Assembly: GCA_000405345.1 (NCBI GenBank) | Contig: ASPC01000021.1 | Location: forward strand, 1 to 24,308 | Origin: Atribacteria bacterium SCGC AAA255-N14 | GTDB taxonomy: Bacteria; Atribacterota; JS1; SB-45; 34-128 | Direction of reading: 5' to 3' | Length of the DNA: 24,308 nt | In this document: one piece after another, positions 15,877 to 23,099 of the stretch | Layout: each line of letters begins with the position of its first letter | Position numbering within the stretch: the first letter of the stretch is position 1 | The notes under the pieces: model-generated | What the model was told of the DNA's origin: nothing | The model's database searches: none | Seen by the model: the letters and a program-made list of their open reading frames with translations, nothing else | Translations under genes and position numbers: made by a program

Positions 15877-17163
15877 ATGAAGAAAGAAATCATTAATATC
15901 GGGATATTAGGATTGGGCACGGTAGGACAGGGAGTGCTTAAAATTTTACGTGAAAATAAAGAGTTTATCGAACAAGGGATATTCCCTTGCAAGATAAACA
16001 TAAAAAAAATAGCCGACAAGAATAAAAAAATAGCACTTGATAATAAAAATTATTATAAAATCTTAACCGATTCAGCCGAAGAGGTAGTAACTGATCCGGA
16101 AATTGATATCGTAGTGGAGACTATCGGTGGCTTTGAACCGGCAAAAAGTTTGATTATGCAAGCCCTTAAGTCAGGAAAACACGTAGTTACTGCCAACAAA
16201 GAAGTAATTGCCGGAGCGGGATATGAGATTTTAGATTTAGCCCGGGAAAATAAAGTGTATTTTCTTTTTGAAGCAAGTGTTGCCAGCGGTATCCCTATCA
16301 TCGGGGCGCTTTCTCATTCCCTTACTTCCTATAAATTGACGGAAATAATAGGAATTCTAAATGGCACTACCAATTATATCCTCACCAAGATGAGCGAAGA
16401 GGGCAAAGATTATAAAGAGGCCTTAAAAGAGGCTCAGGAGAAAGGATATGCTGAGGCCGACCCCAGCAAAGATATTGATGGATTTGATGCCTTTAACAAG
16501 ATATTTATTCTTTCTGCCATTGCCTTTAGGGCAAAAATCTCTCCGGATAATATCTATTATGAGGGGATAAAAAATATTTCTAAGTTAGACATTGAATATG
16601 CCCAGGAGTTGGGCTATACCGTTAAACTCCTGGCTTTGGCCCGAAATACTGGTTTTGATTTAGATATCAGAGTTCATCCGGCATTAATACCTAAAAAGCA
16701 TACTTTGGCTAATATTGGTGGTGCCCACAATGGAATTCTGGTTCGGGGAGGAGATTTTGGAGACTTAACTTTTTCCGGTCTGGGAGCCGGGGCCTTACCT
16801 GCAGGAAGCATGATTGTTAGTGACGTAGTAGAGATAATTAAAAATTATGATAATTACAATAACCGCTATAATTATTTTGAAAAGAAAAAGATTAGGGATT
16901 TCAGCCAAACTCATTCTTCTTATTATTTAAGAATTAGAGTAAAAGACAGGCCCGGGGTACTGGCGGAGATTGCTGGTGTTTTTGCTCGTGGAAAAGTCAG
17001 TTTTCTTTCGGTCATACAAAAAGGAGAGGCCGGAGAAGTGGCAGATATTGTTTTTTTAACCCATCAGGCCAAAGAAGGCAATGTCCGGGAGGCTTTAGAG
17101 GAAGTTACCCGCTTGGAATGTGTAGAAAAAATATGTAGCACCATCAGAGTCGTGGAAATTTAA
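15877..17163 (+). CDS. hom: Homoserine dehydrogenase
   Basis: This 428-residue enzyme reduces aspartate semialdehyde to homoserine, the branch point to threonine and methionine. The NAD(P)-binding motif GLGTVGQGV is at about 12-20. Substrate and catalytic stretches are GGFEPA, KHVVTANKE, GILNGTTNYILTKM and AEADPSKDIDGFDAFNK. A C-terminal ACT domain (about 350-428, starting YYLRIRVKDRPGVLAEIA) suggests allosteric control by an amino acid, probably threonine. The ATG is followed by a basic KKEI start and preceded by AAAGG. It is the first gene after the Thr T-box, which matches its role. Confidence 0.95.
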   Translation: MKKEIINIGILGLGTVGQGVLKILRENKEFIEQGIFPCKINIKKIADKNKKIALDNKNYYKILTDSAEEVVTDPEIDIVVETIGGFEPAKSLIMQALKSGKHVVTANKEVIAGAGYEILDLARENKVYFLFEASVASGIPIIGALSHSLTSYKLTEIIGILNGTTNYILTKMSEEGKDYKEALKEAQEKGYAEADPSKDIDGFDAFNKIFILSAIAFRAKISPDNIYYEGIKNISKLDIEYAQELGYTVKLLALARNTGFDLDIRVHPALIPKKHTLANIGGAHNGILVRGGDFGDLTFSGLGAGALPAGSMIVSDVVEIIKNYDNYNNRYNYFEKKKIRDFSQTHSSYYLRIRVKDRPGVLAEIAGVFARGKVSFLSVIQKGEAGEVADIVFLTHQAKEGNVREALEEVTRLECVEKICSTIRVVEI

Positions 17164-17374
17164 ATTAGCGTAGAGCGTGTAGCTGAACTAGCGTGGAGCG
17201 TACAGCGTATAGCGGATAGTGAAAAAGGAAGAAGCCAGAATCCAGGAGCCAGAAGATAAATTAGTATCGAGTATCGCGTATATAGTATATAGTAAAGAAA
17301 ACAAAAAGAGAAAAGAGTAGGGGCGTATTGCATAGGCCCTAATAAGCGAAAGGCTAGTTAAGGAGAGAAAAATT
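17164..17374. repeat. Degenerate word-repeat spacer between hom and thrB
   Basis: The spacer is built from drifting short words rather than random sequence: AGCGTAGAGCGTGTAGC and AGCGTGGAGCGTACAGCG, then GAAGCCAGAATCCAGGAGCC, then TATCGAGTATCGCG and TATATAGTATATAG. A partial palindrome with arms TAGGG (17318-17322) and CCCTA (17337-17341) follows. No promoter or terminator is evident, so hom and thrB should stay co-transcribed. Confidence 0.6.
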
Positions 17375-18286
17375 ATGATAAAAATTAGAGTTCCGGCGAC
17401 TACCGCTAACCTGGGTCCGGGCTTTGATTGCCTGGGTTTGGCTTTAGAATTGTATTTAAATCTAGAGATAGAACAGATAGAAGAAGGCCTGATTATTGAA
17501 TACCAGGGGGAAGGAGCGGATAAGTTTTCGTCTAAAAAAGATACCCTAATTAGGAAATCAGCCGAATTAGTTTTAAAAAAGATAGGACAGGATAAATCTA
17601 AAAAAGGATTAAAGATAAAGGTTTTTAACCAAATTCCGATTACCCGGGGATTGGGCAGTAGTGCATCAGCTATAATAGGGGGAATAGTGGGAGCAGCCAG
17701 GCTATACAATATTGATTTAACTAATCAGGAGATGCTTGAATTAGCCCTTTCTTTAGAAGGACATATGGACAATATTGTCCCTGCTCTAATCGGAGGGCTT
17801 ACCTTAGCTTATAAAACAGGCCAGGAGGAGATAAAGTGGGCCAGAATTAAAACCCCGCGTGATTTACGAGTTGTGGTAGCCATACCAGATTTTACTTTAA
17901 GCACAGAAAAGATGAGAAAGGCTTTGCCTCAAAAAGTTGCTTTACCTGAAGCGGTATTTAATCTAAGCAGATCCGCTCTTTTGGTTAATGCCTTACAAAA
18001 TTCAGATTGGGACGTGTTGGCCGAGGCTATGGAGGACAGACTGCATCAGCCCTATAGAGCTCCTTTTATTCCGGGGATTGAAGATATATTTTTAAAAATA
18101 AAAAAAACGGGCTTAGCGGGTGTTGCCCTAAGCGGCTCCGGACCTTCGGTAGTTTCTTTAACTAAAAAGGGTCAAGAGGAAGCGATAGGCAAGATAATGA
18201 AAAATGCTTTTTTGTATGCAGGGGTAACTTGCCGCACCCTGGTATTAGAAGTCGATTTAGAGGGAACAGTAGTAAGTGATGAGTAA
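17375..18286 (+). CDS. thrB: Homoserine kinase
   Basis: This 303-residue GHMP-family kinase phosphorylates homoserine to O-phosphohomoserine, the substrate of threonine synthase. The start KIRVPATTANLGPGFDCLGLAL (3-24) and the ATP loop GLGSSASA (92-99) are diagnostic. The homoserine-site stretch RLHQPYRAPFIPG lies near 222-234, and a C-terminal GHMP motif, GVALSGSGPSV, is near 250-260. TAAGGAG precedes the ATG. The last codons (VVSDE) are encoded by the GTAAGTGATGAGTAATGAG repeat that continues downstream, so the C-terminal tail may vary between strains. Threonine synthase (thrC) is not in the window. Confidence 0.95.
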   Translation: MIKIRVPATTANLGPGFDCLGLALELYLNLEIEQIEEGLIIEYQGEGADKFSSKKDTLIRKSAELVLKKIGQDKSKKGLKIKVFNQIPITRGLGSSASAIIGGIVGAARLYNIDLTNQEMLELALSLEGHMDNIVPALIGGLTLAYKTGQEEIKWARIKTPRDLRVVVAIPDFTLSTEKMRKALPQKVALPEAVFNLSRSALLVNALQNSDWDVLAEAMEDRLHQPYRAPFIPGIEDIFLKIKKTGLAGVALSGSGPSVVSLTKKGQEEAIGKIMKNAFLYAGVTCRTLVLEVDLEGTVVSDE

Positions 18287-18485
18287 TGAGTAATAAGTAA
18301 TAAGTGATATGCTATTTATACTAAATGAATAATTTATCATCTTAGGTTTGCAGAAAAGATTACTTGTTAAAATTAAACAATTTATAAATAAACCGGTTAA
18401 CTGGATAACTGAATTAATTGGTCAATTGTTAAATGAATTGGTACTAATTGGCAAATTGGGCAATCGGTTAATAGGTCAATTAGTT
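18271..18485. repeat. Degenerate repeats between thrB and lysC, overlapping the thrB stop
   Basis: From 18271 the words AGTAAGTGATGAG, TAATGAG, TAATAAG, TAATAAGTGAT repeat and include the thrB stop at 18284-18286. After a plain stretch, 18390-18485 is a second drift array of AATTGG, GGTCAATTG, GGTTAACTGG, CAAATTGGGC and GGTCAATTAG words. The style matches the hom-thrB spacer. No promoter is convincing. Confidence 0.6.
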
Positions 18486-18505
18486 AAGGAGTGAATTTCT
18501 TACTG

Positions 18506-19738
18506 ATGAATAAAATTATAGTGCAAAAATACGGAGGAAGCTCGGTAGCAAGTATCGAGCGGGTAAAAAGGATAGCCGAAAAAATAGTAGAAACGGCAAA
18601 AGATGGGGACAGAGTGGTGGTAGTAGTTTCGGCGATGGGGAAGACTACTGATGACCTAATTAAGATGGCAGGACAAATTACCTCCTCTCCCAATGAACGA
18701 GAATTAGATATGCTAATTTCTACCGGCGAACAAGTCTCTATCGCCCTACTAACTATGGCTATTCACGCCTTGGGCTGGGATGCTATTTCTTTTACTGGAA
18801 TGCAGGCCGGCATTGTTACCAATGCCGTTCATACCAAAGCCAAGGTTACCGCCGTAAATCATAAAAAATTAAAATCAGCTTTAGAAAAAGGTAAAATAGT
18901 TATCGTAGCCGGCTTTCAGGGTATTGATGCCAATGGTGATATCACCACTTTAGGTAGAGGAGGGTCAGATACTACCGCTATTGCCCTGGCTGCCCAGCTG
19001 GAAGCAGACAAATGTGAAATCTATACCGATGTCGAGGGAGTTTTTACTGCTGACCCGCGAATTGTCCGCACAGCCCGTCGAATTCCGGTAATCTCCTATG
19101 ATGAAATGGCCGAGATGGCCAGTTTAGGGGCTAGAGTGATGCACTATAGAGCTATAGATCTTGCCAGAAATTATAAAGTAAAGATTTTAGTTAAATCGTC
19201 TTTTATTGAAGGAGAAGGTACGCTTATAAAGGAGGTAGACCAGATGTTAGAAAAAGTAATTGTAAGAGGAGTAACCCAGGAAACTAATGTAGGTAAAATC
19301 GTAGTCCAGGGGGTTCCGGATGTTCCCGGCGTAGCTTATAAATTGTTTAAAGCCCTGGCCGAAAAAGAGATAATTGTAGATATGATTATACAGAGCGCCC
19401 ATCATAACCAGGTTAATGATATTGCCTTTACCGTGGCTTTAAATGATTTTAATAAAGCTATTCAAATTACTAAGCATATTGCAGATGAAATTGGGGCTAA
19501 AGAGGTAATCTCCGAATCAAAAGTAGCAAAAGTTTCTATTGTGGGAGCAGGCATTACCAGCGACCCGGCTATAGCCGCCCGGATGTTTGGGGCTCTGGCC
19601 AAAGAAGGAGTAAATATAGATATGATCAGCACTTCCGGAATTAAAATATCCTGCCTGATTAGCTCTTCCCGCATAGAAGATGCGGTAAGAGCAATTCATA
19701 AAGAATTTAATTTAGATAAAGTAGGTGAAGAAAAATGA
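18506..19738 (+). CDS. lysC: Aspartate kinase
   Basis: This 410-residue enzyme phosphorylates aspartate, the first step toward lysine, threonine and methionine. The kinase domain begins IIVQKYGGSSV (4-14), with STGEQVSIALL (near 72-82), GFQGID, and GRGGSDTTAIALA near 152-164. Two C-terminal ACT domains (about 260-410, including VPGVAYKLFKALAEK and GAGITSDPAIAARMFGALAKEGVNIDMIS) mark feedback regulation. The ATG at 18506 starts at the family's conserved N-terminus. An in-frame GTG at 18491 overlaps the AAGGAG ribosome binding site, although from that site the spacing to the ATG is long (14 nt). Its stop overlaps the asd start by 4 bases. Confidence 0.94.
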   Translation: MNKIIVQKYGGSSVASIERVKRIAEKIVETAKDGDRVVVVVSAMGKTTDDLIKMAGQITSSPNERELDMLISTGEQVSIALLTMAIHALGWDAISFTGMQAGIVTNAVHTKAKVTAVNHKKLKSALEKGKIVIVAGFQGIDANGDITTLGRGGSDTTAIALAAQLEADKCEIYTDVEGVFTADPRIVRTARRIPVISYDEMAEMASLGARVMHYRAIDLARNYKVKILVKSSFIEGEGTLIKEVDQMLEKVIVRGVTQETNVGKIVVQGVPDVPGVAYKLFKALAEKEIIVDMIIQSAHHNQVNDIAFTVALNDFNKAIQITKHIADEIGAKEVISESKVAKVSIVGAGITSDPAIAARMFGALAKEGVNIDMISTSGIKISCLISSSRIEDAVRAIHKEFNLDKVGEEK

Positions 19739-20754
19739 GAAAATATAATATTGCCGTGATAGGGGCTACCGGAGCAGTTGGGGAAGAAATGAGATTGGTT
19801 TTGGAAGAGAGAAAATTTCCGGTGGAAAAATTAAGTCTCTTCGCCTCAATCAGATCAGCTGGCAAAGAATATGAATTTAAGGGAGAAAAGATCGTAGTAC
19901 AGGAATTAAAAGATAATTCTTTTGACGGAATAGATATTGCCCTTTTTTCCGGAGGAGACGAAGTAAGCAAGCATTTTGCTCCCCTTGCTGTTCAGCAGGG
20001 GACCATAGTAGTAGATAATGGTAAATATTTCCGAATGGACCCCAATGTTCCCTTAATAGTTCCAGAAGTAAATCCTGATGATTTAGAATGGCACAAGGGG
20101 TTAATCGCTAATCCTAACTGTTCTACTATCCAGATGGTGGTGGCTTTAAAACCTATTTATGATGAGGTGGGGATAGAAAGGGTTGTGGTGGCTACTTATC
20201 AGAGCGTTTCCGGAACCGGCAAAGAAGCCATAGAGGAACTAAAAAATCAGGCCGTCGCTATCGCAAGCGGTAAAGAATTTAAAATCAAAGCCTATCCTTA
20301 TCAGATAGCTTATAATACACTCCCTCATATCGGTTCTTTTAAAGAAAACGGATATACCACTGAAGAAATGAAGATGTTAGATGAAACCAGAAAGATATTG
20401 GGAGATAATAATATCCGGGTTGCGGCTACCACAGTGAGAGTCCCGGTCTTTCGGGCTCATTCGGAAGTAGTCCACATAGAGACCAAAAAGAAAATTTCCG
20501 TGCAGAGAACTCGGGAAATATTAAGTGCCTTCCCCGGGATTAAAGTAGTTGATAATCCGGAAAAATTAGAATATCCTCTACCTTTATTTGCCGAAGGAAA
20601 AGATGAAGTCTTTGTAGGCAGAATCAGAGAAGATATCTCTACCGAAAACGGTCTGGTAATGTGGGTGGTATCCGATAATCTGCGAAAAGGTGCCGCTCTA
20701 AATGCCGTTCAAATCGCTGAGAAAATTATTGAAAAGAAATTATTTTTAAAATAA
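19735..20754 (+). CDS. asd: Aspartate-semialdehyde dehydrogenase
   Basis: This 339-residue enzyme reduces aspartyl phosphate to aspartate semialdehyde, linking lysC to hom. The NADP motif is VIGATGAVGEEM (8-19). The catalytic cysteine is C129 in ANPNCSTIQM. SVSGTGKEA (near 168-176) and RVPVFRAHSEVVHIE, with the active-site histidine, follow. The start codon shares the ATGA overlap with the lysC stop, so translation is coupled. It is the last gene of the T-box operon; a strong terminator begins at once after the stop. Confidence 0.95.
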   Translation: MRKYNIAVIGATGAVGEEMRLVLEERKFPVEKLSLFASIRSAGKEYEFKGEKIVVQELKDNSFDGIDIALFSGGDEVSKHFAPLAVQQGTIVVDNGKYFRMDPNVPLIVPEVNPDDLEWHKGLIANPNCSTIQMVVALKPIYDEVGIERVVVATYQSVSGTGKEAIEELKNQAVAIASGKEFKIKAYPYQIAYNTLPHIGSFKENGYTTEEMKMLDETRKILGDNNIRVAATTVRVPVFRAHSEVVHIETKKKISVQRTREILSAFPGIKVVDNPEKLEYPLPLFAEGKDEVFVGRIREDISTENGLVMWVVSDNLRKGAALNAVQIAEKIIEKKLFLK

Positions 20755-20789
20755 AAACCTACCAGAGGACGGCCCTCTGGTAGGTTTTT
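20755..20789. terminator. Strong intrinsic terminator after asd, probably bidirectional
   Basis: A perfect 14-bp stem (AAACCTACCAGAGG 20755-20768, its complement 20774-20787) has a 5-base loop and is followed by a T-run; on the other strand the A-run gives the same signal. It closes the threonine operon and also suits the convergent minus-strand gene that ends at 20856. Confidence 0.95.
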
Positions 20790-20855
20790 ATTTCTATGTA
20801 AAGAGGACGTCCCCTTGATATTTCCTTAACAAAGTACGTCTGTATAGCTTGATAA

Positions 20856-22625
20856 TTATAGATTATGCCTGCCAAATCGTTGTTCACTTGCTTGTAAAAT
20901 CATTTTTAACGTATTACCATATGATATCCCTGTAATCTCAGCCATCTTGGCAAGATGACCATCCCAGCACCAACCTGGATTGGGATTTACTTCAAGCAGC
21001 TTTGGGGTGCCATTAGCATCAATTCTCCAGTCAAATCGACAGTAATCTTTACATTCCAACCTCTCGGATAATTTCAAACAACACTCTATAATAAATTTTT
21101 CTACATCTTCCGAAAGGTCAGCGGTAGTAGATTTTATATTCCAGTAAGGTGATTCCGGGAGCCACTTAGACTCATAACCGCATATCTGTGGCAAGTTTTC
21201 TGGCAGTAATGAATAATCTGCCATAATGATAGGTAATACCGTATAGGATTCAGGAGGATTTCCTATTACCCCGACACTAAGGTCTTTTCCGGTAAGAAGT
21301 TCCTCAATCAGAATGGGTTTATCGTAACCAAATTTTTCCCTGATCTCTGAGATAGCATTTACCAGTTCCTCAAAACTATTTGCAACGCACATCTGGGTAA
21401 TCCCAAAACTGGAATCTCCGAAGTTAGGTTTTGCAATTACCGGAAAACTAAAGGGCAATTCAAAGGTAGTGTCCTCGGGCTTAATAAAGAAAGCTTCCGG
21501 TACCGGGATTTCCATCTCCCTTGCAATTCCACGTACTAATGATTTGTCATAACAGTAAGCAAGACATTGGGGACCTGAACCAGTGTATGGTATTTCGAGC
21601 ATTTCCAGCAAAGAGGGCACATGAAGCTCTTTTTGTGCGTCATTATTGTAACCTTCATCACACAGATTAAAGGCAATATCTATTTTCGCCTTTTCTTTCA
21701 TCTTCATTAAGTCCTGTATTAAAGTATCGTGACTGGTTAGATAGGTAAAATGAAAATCTTTCAGTTCCCTTAATTCAGATTTTAATTGATCTATAGTGTA
21801 AAAATCATCATCATCAAAGGTGGTAGAAGGCTTTATAGGGTCTGCTTTGTGGGGGTCTCCTAAAATTACTACAACATTCTTTAGCTCTTTTTTGAGCTTC
21901 TTTTTAACAGGTGTCCATTCTTTTTTAGTTACCGCTGTAACAATTAAACATCTTTCCATCATACCCAAATCTTGATTTCGCTTGGAATCAGGAGAGATTT
22001 GACCGTGGAAAGTTATTTCACTGAAACCAGCTGTTTTCAAAAGACGAGTTAAACTTTCTTTGGAGTAAAGTCTTTCTGCGTAGAATTGGTCTGCTACCAC
22101 GCCTTTTTCTATATGCGTAATAACTTCTCTGGATATAAGGCGTTGCTTATCAAGAGAGAGTGAGCGCTCTCTACAAACAAAATGTTTTTTGTCTATCCAT
22201 TCCCAAGATCTGTTTTGAAAATGCTCCTTTAAGTACTCTCCGTCGGTAATCTCAATAAGAAGCTTTCCCCAAGGTTTGAAAATTCTAAATACTTCCTTTA
22301 GCACTCTCAGGTCATCCTGGATAGTCTCAAAATAGCCGAAGCTATTACCCAATATGGTTACAACATCAAAAGTATCGGGTGGAGAGGGAATTTTGCGGGC
22401 ATCACCCTCTCTGAACTTGATATTTATATCTTCCTTTTTTGCACGTGCTTTAGCTTTTTGGATTAGATAATGGGAGCGATCTAGTCCTTCAATATTTTTA
22501 AAATTTCTCTTAGCCAATTCAAGAGAATGTCTACCCTGTCCACAGCACAGGTCAAGGATTCTATCCTCTGGCGAGAGTTTTAGAATATTTAAAAATAAGT
22601 CAATCTCACGAGAGGTTATATTCAA
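20856..22625 (-). CDS. Fusion: SAM methyltransferase and D-Ala-D-Ala-ligase-like ATP-grasp
   Basis: This 589-residue two-domain protein lies on the minus strand. Residues 1-230 are a class I methyltransferase: motif I is ILDLCCGQGRHSLELA (23-38), with GLDRS and a GDARKIP acidic-loop region after it. Residues 250-589 are an ATP-grasp ligase like Ddl: YTGSGPQCLAYCYDK (347-361), FPVIAKPNFGDSSFGI (394-409), an EEL segment (441-443) and FDWRIDANGTPKLLEVNPNP (531-550) with the metal-binding E and N. It could join and methylate an amino acid or peptide product, but no partner genes indicate which. The listed TTG start is doubtful: conserved-looking coding sequence continues upstream (see 22626-22797). 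Its codons and base composition resemble the host, unlike the IS beside it. Confidence 0.82.
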   Translation of the reverse strand: MNITSREIDLFLNILKLSPEDRILDLCCGQGRHSLELAKRNFKNIEGLDRSHYLIQKAKARAKKEDINIKFREGDARKIPSPPDTFDVVTILGNSFGYFETIQDDLRVLKEVFRIFKPWGKLLIEITDGEYLKEHFQNRSWEWIDKKHFVCRERSLSLDKQRLISREVITHIEKGVVADQFYAERLYSKESLTRLLKTAGFSEITFHGQISPDSKRNQDLGMMERCLIVTAVTKKEWTPVKKKLKKELKNVVVILGDPHKADPIKPSTTFDDDDFYTIDQLKSELRELKDFHFTYLTSHDTLIQDLMKMKEKAKIDIAFNLCDEGYNNDAQKELHVPSLLEMLEIPYTGSGPQCLAYCYDKSLVRGIAREMEIPVPEAFFIKPEDTTFELPFSFPVIAKPNFGDSSFGITQMCVANSFEELVNAISEIREKFGYDKPILIEELLTGKDLSVGVIGNPPESYTVLPIIMADYSLLPENLPQICGYESKWLPESPYWNIKSTTADLSEDVEKFIIECCLKLSERLECKDYCRFDWRIDANGTPKLLEVNPNPGWCWDGHLAKMAEITGISYGNTLKMILQASEQRFGRHNL

Positions 22626-22797
22626 GTCATCTACTACATCCCCATCAGTTTTTAAATAAAGGTAATTAAAGATACGGCTCCACCAGTCCGGGCGAACGTG
22701 TTCTTCAAGGTCAGGGACAGGACCTAAAAATACTTTTCGGTCTTTACCGTTTTTCCTTCGCTGGGGAGGTTTGTCCGAAGTAGTTTTTTTGATTCAT
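22626..22797 (-). pseudogene. Frameshifted N-terminal extension of the methyltransferase fusion
   Basis: Upstream of the TTG, the same frame stays open and reads KVFLGPVPDLEEHVRPDWWS then RIFNYLYLKTDGDVVDD, which as I recall is typical of the N-terminus of this methyltransferase family, but it has no start codon before a stop near 22794-22796. An ATG at 22795-22797 with GGAGAA upstream opens the neighbouring frame and runs MNQKNYFGQTSPAKEKR before a stop. Removing one base from the T5 run at 22750-22754 (A5 on the coding strand) joins the two. The gene is thus frameshifted by mutation or sequencing error, or less likely by programmed slippage. Confidence 0.65.
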
Positions 22798-23035
22798 GGT
22801 TCTCCTCTATATTTTTTAAAATTTTGAGCAAATTTTACTTTAATAAAAATCTGCATGATTACTTTTTTATTTATATTTCTTATACAATAAACTTTCATGG
22901 ATGTCAATAGAGTAAATCCTAATTTCAAACGAAAATTAAAATTCCCTACCCACAAAAAAATTATTCTTTACAATTTCTTTTGTGGTATAATATTAATTCA
23001 ATTTTATAGACATAAATACATTCACTTTATTTTAT

Positions 23036-23099
23036 CCGGAGGAAATAAACAATTGTTACTGAATAGCAAAAATATCCATATATTAAAAAAAGAGCGTTC
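23036..23099 (+). pseudogene. Possible 5' end of a gene cut by the IS insertion
   Basis: A GGAGG at 23038-23042 is followed 10 nt later by TTG (23053) and an open frame, LLLNSKNIHILKKER, that runs to the predicted IS boundary at GTTC (23096-23099). Upstream, a TATAAT at 22986-22991 could be a -10 box, although no good -35 is spaced for it, and an 8-bp inverted repeat (CCACAAAA 22950-22957, TTTTGTGG 22978-22985) overlaps. The rest of the gene would lie beyond the element. Weak evidence; the protein is not recognised. Confidence 0.25.
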
